DNA of 28,351 nucleotides from Candidatus Bathyarchaeota archaeon (GCA_003601695.1 PIYH01000003.1:1-28351), one strand, 5' to 3'; positions 14,689 to 22,893 are shown, counted from the first letter of the stretch. Translations and numbers: made by a program. The notes: generated from the sequence alone by a model not told the origin.

Positions 14689-15651
14689 TCACCACCATAC
14701 CTTCTTTAGCGGAGCCTTTATTATTAGGGGCTTAAGGAACGCTATGCATTTCTCGCATCCATCCTCTCTGCTCATAACAGGATCTTCGTGTTCATAGCTT
14801 AGTACATAGTCATATCCAACCTCAACGAGTGCTGTTATTACGCGTTTCCACTCGACATCTCCCCATCCGACAACTCTGAATCTGAAGCCTCTATCTGGTC
14901 TAGTCCAGGAGCCAGTCGATGTAATCCCTGAGAAGGAGACATTCTCCTTCACTATCTCGGCGTCCTTAGCGTGCGCATGATATATTCTGTCCCCAAACTT
15001 CTTAATGAAGACCACGGGGTCTATTCCCTGCCATATAAGATGACTTGGATCGAAGTTAAAGCCGAACTCTTTTCTTTCATTTATTGCCTTCAACGCTCGT
15101 TCCGCTGTCTCAACGTTATAGGCTTGTTCCTGTGGATGAACTTCATGGGCGAATTTTACGTCATGCGTCTCAAATGTGTCTAGGATCTCATTCCATCTCT
15201 CAGCGAATATCTCAAATCCTTTCTCGAATATCTCCTCATTCTTAGGCGGGAAAATATACCATGCTCCCCAGTTCGGGGCTCCGATGAATCCATTTACCAC
15301 CGGAACATCTAGAGCCGCGGCTGCCATCGCTGTCTTTTTCATGCGTTCCATACCATATTTTACCTTCTCCTCCGGAGTTCCCTTAAACCATTCATCCGTA
15401 GATTCATCATGTGGACCTAGCACTAGCTGTCCTTCTAAGTGATTGCTTAGGGCGGAGATTATTAATCCATATTTTTCAACGGTTCTCTTGAATTCTGTCG
15501 CTCCACCGGAGAGAATTCTGTCTATGTCTATGTGGTTGCTTCCCTTCCATGCAGCTATCTCAACGGCTTCGTAGCCGAGCTTCGAAACATACTCCAAGAC
15601 TTTTTCGAGCTTCAGTTCGTTATATAGAATCGTGAATATTCCTATTTTCAA
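14689..15651 (-). CDS. Sugar-phosphate isomerase/epimerase (AP endonuclease 2-like TIM barrel)
   Basis: An intact 320-residue xylose-isomerase-like TIM barrel (PF01261). The metal site can be read from KFAHEVHP (E170), NFDPSHLIWQG (D201, H204), YHAHAKD (H227) and the C-terminal SYEHEDP glutamate. The early strands are GIFTILYN and GYEAVEIAAW, and GPHDESTD sits in an inserted loop. Family members isomerise or epimerise sugars, inositols or hydroxypyruvate; the substrate here is unknown. The start is TTG 15651 with GGAG five bases upstream; an ATG at 15655 is out of frame. The closest partner in the window is the broken homologue at 1475-2263, though the two are clearly different subfamilies. 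The hydrolase remnant upstream suggests this locus once held further carbohydrate genes. Confidence 0.87.
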   Translation of the reverse strand: MKIGIFTILYNELKLEKVLEYVSKLGYEAVEIAAWKGSNHIDIDRILSGGATEFKRTVEKYGLIISALSNHLEGQLVLGPHDESTDEWFKGTPEEKVKYGMERMKKTAMAAAALDVPVVNGFIGAPNWGAWYIFPPKNEEIFEKGFEIFAERWNEILDTFETHDVKFAHEVHPQEQAYNVETAERALKAINERKEFGFNFDPSHLIWQGIDPVVFIKKFGDRIYHAHAKDAEIVKENVSFSGITSTGSWTRPDRGFRFRVVGWGDVEWKRVITALVEVGYDYVLSYEHEDPVMSREDGCEKCIAFLKPLIIKAPLKKVWW

Positions 15652-15845
15652 TCATGCTCCCTCTTCACGGTAAAGAATCAGAATCTATAATCTTTTAAGA
15701 TTTGTTGCAGGTCTCTTATGCATGATCACTAAATCGTATTCTCTTTAGATTTCTACTTAGAAGAGAACGATGTTTAGATGCTCTAAGCATCATCATAAGT
15801 TGGGCATTAAAAAGGATGGTGTCCGAGCAGTCTCAGAGCCACTTA
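15652..15845. other. Gene-free spacer upstream of the sugar isomerase
   Basis: No gene seen. It holds a short perfect hairpin, GATGCT-CTA-AGCATC at 15777-15791, of unknown meaning, and otherwise unremarkable AT-rich sequence. It is the presumed promoter region of the minus-strand isomerase. Together with the remnant that follows, the stretch without an intact gene runs to 16420. Confidence 0.35.
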
Positions 15846-16122
15846 TTAAAACCATTCGACAACACCCCTTGTAGTCCCAGCTTCCATGAGATCCTTCAAT
15901 TTCGATATGATCTATCCTACTGGTATGCCTAAAACGTTAGTCTCTTAATATATTTGATGCCCGTAACGCTTCTCTGGCATCTTCTAACGGGAAGACCTCA
16001 TCTTTAGTGCTACTGGTATGGAGAGCCGGTCGAGGAGCTATTAGACATGTAATCTCCCGCATCTCCCCATACTTTAAGACTCCTATTGGTATCTGCTGTC
16101 GCGCAGATTCCAGAAGGCTCAA
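15846..16122 (-). pseudogene. Remnant of an alpha/beta-hydrolase (acetyl-xylan-esterase-like), C-terminal part
   Basis: The minus-strand frame at 16122-15937 reads IPIGVLKYGEMREITCLIAPRPALHTSSTKDEVFPLEDAREAL in pieces. This matches the C-terminal region of Abhydrolase_7/dienelactone-hydrolase-like esterases, which typically read PG-LKYGDM, then LIAPRPLLI, a catalytic-Asp segment (G-KDPIFP) and an -REAF helix. After a stop, a neighbouring frame continues DHIEIEGSHGS, the expected position of the catalytic His, and another ends GVVEWF-stop at 15846. At least two frame changes and loss of the N-terminal half with the nucleophile Ser make it non-functional. A 40-codon open frame at 16119-16241 just upstream (MKIKLPCGVHRRMEELEATF) may be its old N-terminus after a large deletion, which is uncertain. 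Confidence 0.65.
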
Positions 16123-16420
16123 GAGCGAAGGCTCTGAAGATACTCAGATAGCTCAGGAAGTATTTCTCTGAGCTTCTCCTTAAAGGTTGCTTCCAACTCT
16201 TCCATTCTTCTATGGACTCCGCATGGAAGCTTAATTTTCATTTTTTGATATTTCATTAGAAAGTATTCTCGGTGGATAAATTTCTCCTAATCACACTCTA
16301 TCACAGATAGAGGTAAATTTTCTTTTGGATTATTGTTTTTATACTTTGACGAGTTAAGAAAATGACACATTGCTATGGGAGATGTCGAGTTAAAACTCGT
16401 TACTTCACTATTTTTACTGT

Positions 16421-16621
16421 TCACTTCTCCTCTCTTTCGATGGAGTATCTGCGCGTTCTCGGATCGCTGGAGATCAGATCATTCTCGAAGAGTTTACGTA
16501 GCGATCTGAATACTGTCTTCGGCTTCAAATCTAGTTTTTCAGCGATCTCATAGAGTGTAAGCGGCTCATCTCTGTTTAAGAGATCAAGTATCCTTTTATC
16601 CGTCTTATTCAGCTTAACCAT
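16421..16621 (-). CDS. Small winged helix-turn-helix DNA-binding protein
   Basis: A 66-residue protein consisting of almost nothing but a winged HTH: an ILDLLNRDEPLTLYEIAEKL helix pair, then the recognition helix LKPKTVFRSLRKLFENDL and a wing ending DPRTRRYSI. It resembles the MarR/ArsR/TrmB-like domains used as archaeal transcription factors. There is no ligand domain. The ATG at 16621 is preceded by GAGAGAATGAA. It is divergent from the radical SAM gene with an 89-base spacer, so it could regulate that gene or itself (inference). Confidence 0.8.
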   Translation of the reverse strand: MVKLNKTDKRILDLLNRDEPLTLYEIAEKLDLKPKTVFRSLRKLFENDLISSDPRTRRYSIEREEK

Positions 16622-16710
16622 TTCATTCTCTCTTCATTCTACAAACTCATATATCAAACTTATCCTTTATCATGATTGAGGGAGAAATCCTGTATTTATA
16701 GTGAGGAGAA

Positions 16711-17823
16711 TTGGGAAGATGCCGCATCTGTGGACGTGAATCCGCCACAATATCTAGTAGCCTCAGAGTATGTATTGAATGCTTAAGGAAATGTCCAGAG
16801 GAGGCTCTTAGAATAGCAAGGGAGGAGCATGCTAGGAGCCGCAGATTATTCGATCTTCCGCCAGAGCCTCCGAGGGATCCTAATGGGATATTATGTGGGC
16901 TATGCGCGAATAACTGTAGAATTGGAGATGGCGGAAAGGGTTTTTGTGGCCTCGTAGTTAATGAGAATGGAAGATTAATCCGCCTTGGGGGAACTCCTAA
17001 AAGAGGAATTCTTGAGTGGTATTATGATCCTCTTCCTACAAACTGCGTTGCGGAGTGGTTCTGTCCAGGATGCACTGGAGCTGGCTATCCGAAATATGCA
17101 TATAAGCCTAGCTCCGAGTATGGATTCGTCAACCTCGCCGTGTTTTATGGCGCATGTAGCTTCGACTGCCTCTTCTGTCAGAACTGGCACTACAGAAACT
17201 TAACTATGCAGTTGCATCCGAGCTTAACGGCTGAAGAATTAGCCGAGAAGGTTAATGATCGGGTCTCATGTATATGCTTCTTCGGCGGAGACCCCTCAGT
17301 CCAGATGCCGCACGCGCTGAAGACAAGTAAAATATCGATTGAAAAGGCGGAGCGAAAGGGAAGGATCTTGAGGATCTGCTGGGAAACGAATGGTAACATG
17401 AGGCGGGAGTTTGCAATTAAAGCGGCGGAATATTCGCTTCGCAGCGGGGGAATAGTGAAGTTCGACCTTAAAGCTTGGGACGATAATATTCATAGAGCTT
17501 TATGCGGAGTATCTAACAAGGCGGCTCTTGAGAATTTCCGAGTTATCGGCGAACGATTCTTAGAGAAGCGGCGGGAGATCCCATTGTTAACGGCGAGCAC
17601 GCTCATAATTCCCGGCTATGTCGACGCTGAGGAGGTTGACAGAATAGCTGAGTTCATCGCGAGCATAAGCCCCGAAATTCCATATACGCTGCTGGCGTTT
17701 TATCCGCATTATAGACTTAATGATCTTCCAACCACGAGCTGGAAGCAGATGCTTGAATGCAAGAAGGCAGCTGAAAAGTATCTCAAGAGAATAGAGATAG
17801 GAAATGTGCATTTACTGTCATAG
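16711..17823 (+). CDS. Radical SAM protein with cysteine-rich N-terminal domain (PflA-like)
   Basis: A 370-residue radical SAM enzyme. The 4Fe-4S motif is C149-x3-C153-x2-C156 (ACSFDCLFCQNW), similar to pyruvate formate-lyase activase-like and AmmeMemoRadiSam-type enzymes, where a Trp or Tyr follows. An N-terminal treble-clef or zinc-knuckle-like module has C4-x2-C7 and C21-x2-C24, and a second cysteine set C62, C65, C69, C79 (LCGLCANNCRIGDGGKGFCG) may bind another metal centre. The SAM-binding GGDPS is present near residue 195. The substrate is unknown; family relatives act on proteins or small molecules. The start is TTG 16711 with GTGAGGAG just upstream. The stop is TAG. It is followed after 72 bases by a class II glutamine amidotransferase on the same strand. 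Confidence 0.88.
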   Translation: MGRCRICGRESATISSSLRVCIECLRKCPEEALRIAREEHARSRRLFDLPPEPPRDPNGILCGLCANNCRIGDGGKGFCGLVVNENGRLIRLGGTPKRGILEWYYDPLPTNCVAEWFCPGCTGAGYPKYAYKPSSEYGFVNLAVFYGACSFDCLFCQNWHYRNLTMQLHPSLTAEELAEKVNDRVSCICFFGGDPSVQMPHALKTSKISIEKAERKGRILRICWETNGNMRREFAIKAAEYSLRSGGIVKFDLKAWDDNIHRALCGVSNKAALENFRVIGERFLEKRREIPLLTASTLIIPGYVDAEEVDRIAEFIASISPEIPYTLLAFYPHYRLNDLPTTSWKQMLECKKAAEKYLKRIEIGNVHLLS

Positions 17824-17895
17824 TAATGTCTAATAAAGCTTTATTATTGTGTGTGCTGATGAATTTTCTAGGAAGCCTTAAGGAGTAGGGGAATC

Positions 17896-18726
17896 GTGTG
17901 TAGGCTATTTGGTATGTTATCTGTTAAGCCAGTGAGCGCCGCAAAGTATATTCTTGAGGATCCATGCTCCTTATATGCGCAGAGTAAGGCGAATCCTAGG
18001 AATCTTCAAGGCGACGGATGGGGGATAGGATTCTACGAGGATGGATCTCCAAGGCTTATAAAGAGCGAAGGAGCGGTCTATATGGAGTATGAAGCTCTCT
18101 CATCGGCCGTGCGGCACGCTAGGTCGAGAATGATTCTGGCGCATATTAGAGGGGCAAGTAATCCGAGAGGTCTTCCCAGAGAGAAGATTATATCTAAGGA
18201 GAACTCGCAGCCCTTCTCCTATGGAAGATACATCTTCGTTCATAATGGGACTATAATGATACCGGACGAGCTCGCCAATGTCTTGGGTGTCTGGAAGGAG
18301 AAGATAAGGGGATTCAATGACAGCGAGGTCTATTTCTGGTTCCTTATGAAAGAACTCGATGAAGGGAGAGACATGCCCTCAGCCCTGTGGGGGCTGAAGA
18401 AGACTCTTGAGGAGCTCTGGGAGGAGGCGCAACGGAGACACCCTGATAAGAAGCAACCTTATACGGGGCTGAACATGATTCTCAGCGACGGCGAATGCCT
18501 ATATGCGTACTGTGAACATAGAGACCGCAAAGTGGGCGGTAGGTCACTATGCTTTGGAGATCAGCCAGTATTCGAGATGTCCTATATTCTAGGCAGGGAT
18601 AGACTGGTGGTGACGTCTGAGAAGACAAATCGCGAAGAGGACTGGAAGCCCATCAATTACGGAGAACTCTTAATCGGTAAGATCGTCGACGGCGAGATCT
18701 CCGTAGAATCCGAGAATGTTCCCTAA
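17896..18726 (+). CDS. Class II glutamine amidotransferase (YafJ/EgtC-like)
   Basis: A stand-alone N-terminal-nucleophile amidohydrolase of 276 residues (GATase_4-like). The start GTG is followed at once by Cys2, the catalytic nucleophile (M-CRLFGMLS), so maturation needs only methionine removal. Other signatures are QGDGWGIGFYEDGSP (about 39-53), the substrate loop AHIRGASNP near residue 84, and FVHNGTI near 117. The C-terminal SEKTNREEDWKPI is typical of YafJ-like proteins. It lacks a synthase domain, so ammonia would go to a separate partner or the enzyme acts as a gamma-glutamyl amidohydrolase, as EgtC does. The preceding radical SAM gene is the only candidate partner in the window. AGGAG at 17881-17885 is the likely ribosome-binding site. 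Confidence 0.88.
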   Translation: MCRLFGMLSVKPVSAAKYILEDPCSLYAQSKANPRNLQGDGWGIGFYEDGSPRLIKSEGAVYMEYEALSSAVRHARSRMILAHIRGASNPRGLPREKIISKENSQPFSYGRYIFVHNGTIMIPDELANVLGVWKEKIRGFNDSEVYFWFLMKELDEGRDMPSALWGLKKTLEELWEEAQRRHPDKKQPYTGLNMILSDGECLYAYCEHRDRKVGGRSLCFGDQPVFEMSYILGRDRLVVTSEKTNREEDWKPINYGELLIGKIVDGEISVESENVP

Positions 18727-18808
18727 CCATCTGGTGTTTACGATATTTGCCCCAGATACTTCTCTCCATGTTCCTCTGAACACCCAAGTTATTCGTCCTA
18801 TTCCGTGC

Positions 18809-18876
18809 TTTAGAAGGTTTTCCTCTCTACGTGAGGTTTCTCTATATTCTAGAAGATTTTCATCCCTAAGCGGGAT
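18809..18876. repeat. Two-copy imperfect repeat, each with a hairpin, between convergent genes
   Basis: A unit of about 29 bases occurs at 18809-18837 and again at 18848-18876 (offset 39). The two agree at about 21 of 29 positions and share TAGAAG-TTTTC. Each unit ends in a small stem-loop: CCTC/GAGG in the first and ATCCC/GGGAT in the second. It lies in the 249-base gap between the ends of the amidotransferase and pyrophosphatase genes, so a bidirectional termination or RNA-processing role is possible. It is not a CRISPR: two units only, with a ten-base gap. Confidence 0.45.
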
Positions 18877-18975
18877 CTGGCTGAACGGTTTTCTCTTCAA
18901 TGATGAGTCCGACGATTTCCTCCGAGAATACGCTGTCAGTGTAGGGGCTACGATGAAATGGCGAGTGGAAGGAGC

Positions 18976-20991
18976 TTAGAGACCCAAGAAAGCCATAAGG
19001 TTATATTTAGCTATCAAGCCGGCGAAGAGTGAGGCTACAAGAGACATGACTGTTATCAGCGTATTGAGTGAAGGTCCAGCTGTATCCTTGAAGGGATCTC
19101 CAACTGTATCTCCTATCACCGCTGCTTTATGGGCTTCGGAGCCTTTACCGCCGAAGGCTCCCGCCTCTATATACTTCTTCGCGTTGTCCCAGAGACCTCC
19201 AGCGTTAGCCATTAGCAGGGCGAATATCAAGCCGCTCATTATGCTTCCGCCCAAGTATCCTCCGAGGGCATCTATACCCCCTATGAACCCAACGGTCAAT
19301 GTTATTATTATTGAGACTACGCTTGCTGGAAGTAGATCTTTAAGGGCTCCCGTAGTCGCCATGTCAACGCACCGAGCATAGTCCGGCTTAACCCCTTCCT
19401 TTCCTTCTCTGAGTCCAGGGATCTCTCGGAACTGCCTCCTAACCTCTTCTATCATCTTGAAGGCATTCTTGCTGACGGCGAGCATAACCATCGCTGAAAA
19501 GAGCGGTGGAACAGCTATTCCGACGAGCATTCCAGTTAATACTCTTGGATTCATAAGGTCGAATCCAGCGGTCTTCGTCAGCGTCTTGAAGGCTGCGAGC
19601 AGGGATATTACCGTTAATCCAGCTGCTCCGATAGCGAAGCCTTTCGTTATAGCCTTAGAAGTATTTCCTGCAGCATCAAGCATATCTGTTACCTCGATTG
19701 TCTTCTCTGAGAATCCAGCCTGCTCAGCTATTCCCTTAGCGTTATCTGAGACTGGACCGTAAGCGTCTCCGGAGACTATCATGCCTACTATGGAGAGCAT
19801 TCCAATAGCTGCCATACTTATCCCGTAGAGCCCTGGTATACTAAAGTATTCGGAGATGAAGTATGCGGAGGCTGAGGCTAAGCCTATTCCGAGGAGGGGT
19901 GGGAATAGACTGATTAGACCATATGAAAATCCTGTGATCACATTGATCGCTGCTCCCGTCTGGGAGGACTCAGCTGTCTTCATCGCTGGAGGTCTATTTA
20001 TGGATGTAAAGTAATCAGTCGTTATGCCTATGATTACTCCTGAAAGTAGGCCGATATTCGTCGCTATCCATATCCCTATATTTATATTAAGTATGTATGT
20101 GATTAAGAGTGTAAGCACAGCGAATACTATGCAAGTGAAGTATGTTCCGAAATTTAGAGCTTTACCTGGATTTCCTTTTTTACCAACCCTGACGACAGCG
20201 ACTCCCATAAGTGAAGCGATTATTCCAAGACCTGCAAAGATAAGCGGGATATGCTCCAGCCCTACCGGGCTTGCTTCTCCAAGTTCCGCGCCGAGAACCA
20301 TAGCTGCAACAATGCTGGCGACATATGAGTCAAATAAGTCAGCGCCCATTCCAGCTACATCTCCCACATTATCTCCAACATTATCCGCGATAACCGCTGG
20401 ATTTCTAGGGTCATCTTCAGGGATGCCTATCTCAACCTTCCCAACGAGGTCCGCGGCGACATCCGCGGTTTTAGTGTAGATTCCTCCTCCAGCCTTGGCG
20501 AAGAGCGCCATAGCGCTTGCTCCGAAACTATAGCCGAGTATAAGCTCCGGGTTTCCAGTTAATGCGTAGATTATGCTTATGCCAAGTAGGCCCATGCCGA
20601 CCACTGAGAGTCCCATAACTGCTCCTCCTCTGAACGCTATGAGGAAAGCTCTGTTAAGCCCTTCCCGAGATGCATTAGCAGTCCTAACATTGGCCTTTAA
20701 TGCTACGTGCATGCCGAAGAATCCTGCGAATCCTGAGCATATCGAACCGAATATGTATACTGGAGCTATAAGGGGATTTCCTAGGAAGACTGCGAGAGCT
20801 ACTGATACTATGGCGACGAAGTAGGCGAGAACCGTATATTCTCTTTTCAGGAATGCATTTGCTCCCTCTCTTATCGCATCTGCTATCCCCCTCATCCTTT
20901 TAGTTCCAGGATCTTGTTTGTTCACGTAGCCGTATAGAAGTCCAGCGGTGAGTATTGAAGCAATGGCTGAGATTGGCGCTATCACCCACAT
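18976..20991 (-). CDS. hppA: Membrane-bound H+-translocating pyrophosphatase (K+-independent type)
   Basis: An integral membrane pump of about 671 residues that couples PPi hydrolysis to ion transport. Signature motifs are present: the catalytic DVAADLVGKVE, DDPRNPAVIADNVGDNVGDVAGMGADLFDSY, and near the C-terminus GGLWDNAKKYIE and HKAAVIGDTVGDPFKDTAGPS. About sixteen hydrophobic segments are visible. The subtype-defining GNTSKA carries Lys at residue 446, where K+-dependent enzymes have Ala, so it should be K+-independent and proton pumping (family knowledge applied to the visible residue). The frame extends to TTG 21003, but GGAG at six bases before the ATG at 20991 favours the latter. It is convergent with the amidotransferase gene and divergent from nadX. 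Confidence 0.96.
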   Translation of the reverse strand: MWVIAPISAIASILTAGLLYGYVNKQDPGTKRMRGIADAIREGANAFLKREYTVLAYFVAIVSVALAVFLGNPLIAPVYIFGSICSGFAGFFGMHVALKANVRTANASREGLNRAFLIAFRGGAVMGLSVVGMGLLGISIIYALTGNPELILGYSFGASAMALFAKAGGGIYTKTADVAADLVGKVEIGIPEDDPRNPAVIADNVGDNVGDVAGMGADLFDSYVASIVAAMVLGAELGEASPVGLEHIPLIFAGLGIIASLMGVAVVRVGKKGNPGKALNFGTYFTCIVFAVLTLLITYILNINIGIWIATNIGLLSGVIIGITTDYFTSINRPPAMKTAESSQTGAAINVITGFSYGLISLFPPLLGIGLASASAYFISEYFSIPGLYGISMAAIGMLSIVGMIVSGDAYGPVSDNAKGIAEQAGFSEKTIEVTDMLDAAGNTSKAITKGFAIGAAGLTVISLLAAFKTLTKTAGFDLMNPRVLTGMLVGIAVPPLFSAMVMLAVSKNAFKMIEEVRRQFREIPGLREGKEGVKPDYARCVDMATTGALKDLLPASVVSIIITLTVGFIGGIDALGGYLGGSIMSGLIFALLMANAGGLWDNAKKYIEAGAFGGKGSEAHKAAVIGDTVGDPFKDTAGPSLNTLITVMSLVASLFAGLIAKYNLMAFLGL

Positions 20992-21131
20992 TTTCGTCTC
21001 CAACCCCTAAAGTTTTAGATGGCTAACTCCTCTGCTAAAGAGTCGCAATCCTATATAAAATTTCTTTTATGAGATGAAAGAGTAAATCTTTTTAGTTGCC
21101 GTTTGTTTTAACTGCATAAGCCAGTTTCGAC

Positions 21132-21139
21132 TTATAAAT
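21132..21139 (+). promoter_or_regulatory. TATA box of the nadX-nadC operon
   Basis: TTATAAAT is a good archaeal TATA box. Transcription would begin near 21160, which puts the upstream ATG at 21139 outside the transcript and leaves nadX without a usual start codon close by. Confidence 0.5.
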
Positions 21140-21172
21140 GAGAAAAAAATTGAAAAGCTGGGGTTTAGAACG

Positions 21173-21994
21173 ATAATCGCGGGATTAATTGGATGTGGCT
21201 CCATAGGATCCGTAATAGCTAGAGCCATTGATGCTGGAGAGGCTGGGGATGTAGAGCTAGAGATGATCTACGATATTGTTAGGGAGCATGCTGAAAAGCT
21301 AGTTTCATCCCTCTCCAAGAAGCCTAAAATCGCTGGGGATGCCGATGGTCTTCTCGAGAATGAGAAGATTCAGCTCGTTATAGAAGCGGCATCTCAGGAA
21401 GCGGTGAGGCAATACGCTGTTAAGGCTCTCTCCGAAGGAAAGGATCTCATGGTCATGAGCACGGGGGCACTGCTCGATGAGGAGCTCTTTATGGAAGTTT
21501 CGAATGTAGCGAGGCAGCGTGGAAGGAAAGTGTATGTTCCATCCGGGGCGATAGTCGGCTTAGATAATGTGAAGGCGGCGGCTGTAAGATCTATAGATGA
21601 GGTTATGCTGATCACTAGGAAGCCTCCCCGTAGCTTTGAGGGAGCTCTGCTTATTAAGAAGCGGGGAATCGACTTGTCAAGGCTTGATAAACCGGTTCTC
21701 CTATTTGAGGGTCCCGCTAGAGAGGCTGTGAAGCTCTTTCCCAGAAACGTGAATGTCTCAGCATCTCTGAGCCTTGCGGGTGTGGGTCCAGATAGAACGC
21801 GGGTTAGAGTAATAGCTGACCCCAAAGCTGAGAATATAATGCATGAGATTCATGTTAGGGGGGAGTTTGGGGAGATATTGACGAGAACCATTAATAAGCC
21901 GTTCCCAGAGAATCCTAAGACGAGCTATATCGCCGCTCTCTCAGCGATTGCGACTCTAAGGAAGATCTCGGGAAGCATAGTTGTGGGGACATAG
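21173..21994 (+). CDS. nadX: L-aspartate dehydrogenase (start codon uncertain)
   Basis: L-aspartate dehydrogenase (EC 1.4.1.21) makes iminoaspartate for de novo NAD synthesis. The Rossmann nucleotide-binding start IIAGLIGCGSIGSVIARAID is encoded from about 21173, in frame with and upstream of the first ATG (21263). Family motifs then follow: VIEAASQEAVRQYA, VMSTGALLDE, YVPSGAIVGLDNVKAA, the NVNVSASLSLAGVGPDRTRVRVIADP segment and NPKTSYIAALSAIATL. No ATG, GTG or TTG occurs in this frame between the TATA box and 21263. Starting at 21263 would delete the NAD-binding glycine loop. An ATA or ATC start (21173/21176, preceded by GGGG) or a one-base slip in the A7 run at 21143-21149 would solve this. 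The stop is TAG; nadC follows 29 bases on, so the two form an operon. Confidence 0.88.
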   Translation: MIAGLIGCGSIGSVIARAIDAGEAGDVELEMIYDIVREHAEKLVSSLSKKPKIAGDADGLLENEKIQLVIEAASQEAVRQYAVKALSEGKDLMVMSTGALLDEELFMEVSNVARQRGRKVYVPSGAIVGLDNVKAAAVRSIDEVMLITRKPPRSFEGALLIKKRGIDLSRLDKPVLLFEGPAREAVKLFPRNVNVSASLSLAGVGPDRTRVRVIADPKAENIMHEIHVRGEFGEILTRTINKPFPENPKTSYIAALSAIATLRKISGSIVVGT

Positions 21995-22023
21995 CGACGA
22001 TTTAAAGGAGAGGTTTAGATCCT

Positions 22024-22893
22024 ATGGAAAAGATGGTTCTGCGTGAAAGATTAATAGAGTTTCTCATGGAAGACTTGGGCATGGGCGACGTGACTACGGA
22101 GGCTATTGTCCCAGTTGACGCTGTGGTTTCCGCACATATAATTGCAAAGGAGCCGATGGTAGTAGCGGGTCTATATGAAGTCTCGATTATCTTCGAGGCG
22201 ATCGGTGTGAACTTTAAAGCTAGGGTTAAGGATGGAGAAAGGGTTAACGCAGGAACAGTCTTGGTGGAAGTGTATGGCAGAGCTCGAGATATTCTATCCG
22301 CTGAGAGAACAGTTCTAAACATATTGATGAGAATGAGTGGCATAGCGACGCGGACGAGGAGGCTCGTCGATATTCTCCGAAGAGCAGGATTCAATGCGAG
22401 GATAGCCGCTACTAGAAAGACTGCTCCTGGACTTCGTCTCTTAGATAAGAGAGCTGTCGTGGTTGGTGGAGGAGATTCACATCGCTTCAGGCTTGACGAC
22501 GCTGTGCTGATAAAGGATAACCATGTCAGGATTGCGGGAGACGTGAAGGAGGCTGTTCGGAGAGCTCGTTCAGCTATGAGCTTCTCTAAGAAGATAGAGG
22601 TTGAAGTTCAGAGCTTAGAGGAGGCATTAGAAGCGGCTGAATGTGGAGTTGACATATTGATGCTTGATAACATGAGCGTGGAGGAAGCAAAGCATACAAT
22701 TAAGGCTTTGAAGGATAGGGGGCTGAGAGGAAAAGTTGTGATTGAGGTCTCCGGAAGAATAGATGAGAAGAATATCCTCGAATATGCCGAGTTGGAACCA
22801 GACGTCATATCCGTAGGAGCGTTGACGCATTCTGTTAGAGCCGCAGATATAAGTCTCGAGGTTGTAGAAGTTTCAGAACGGCGGCTGAGCTGA
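22024..22893 (+). CDS. nadC: Nicotinate-nucleotide pyrophosphorylase (carboxylating)
   Basis: Quinolinate phosphoribosyltransferase (EC 2.4.2.19), 289 residues, converts quinolinate and PRPP to nicotinate mononucleotide, the step that joins aspartate-derived quinolinate to NAD. Visible motifs: GDVTTEAIVP (about 19-28), AERTVLNILMRMSGIAT (96-112), the substrate-binding TRKTAPGLRLLDKRAV and GGGDSHRFRLDDAVLIKDNH, then EVEVQSLEEALEA, DILMLDNMS and the closing ISVGALTHSV. GGAGAGG about ten bases upstream supports the ATG at 22024. It is downstream of nadX; the missing partner nadA must lie elsewhere. Its last 21 bases overlap the convergent trm1 gene. Confidence 0.97.
   Translation: MEKMVLRERLIEFLMEDLGMGDVTTEAIVPVDAVVSAHIIAKEPMVVAGLYEVSIIFEAIGVNFKARVKDGERVNAGTVLVEVYGRARDILSAERTVLNILMRMSGIATRTRRLVDILRRAGFNARIAATRKTAPGLRLLDKRAVVVGGGDSHRFRLDDAVLIKDNHVRIAGDVKEAVRRARSAMSFSKKIEVEVQSLEEALEAAECGVDILMLDNMSVEEAKHTIKALKDRGLRGKVVIEVSGRIDEKNILEYAELEPDVISVGALTHSVRAADISLEVVEVSERRLS

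Noticed and set aside
18809..18876. CRISPR-like array
   Set aside because: Only two diverged units with a ten-base gap, no spacers and no cas genes in the window.
18670..18900. 76-codon minus-strand frame with a repeated ENLL-type peptide
   Set aside because: Its C-terminal part is antisense to the amidotransferase; the peptide repeat is only the DNA repeat at 18809-18876 translated.
18900..18965. Box C/D sRNA starting at an ATGATGA
   Set aside because: No D or D' CTGA box at the required spacing was found.
18716..18979. 87-codon plus-strand open frame bridging amidotransferase and pyrophosphatase
   Set aside because: It starts inside the previous gene's end without a ribosome-binding site, has no recognisable domain, and its composition follows the hairpin repeats.
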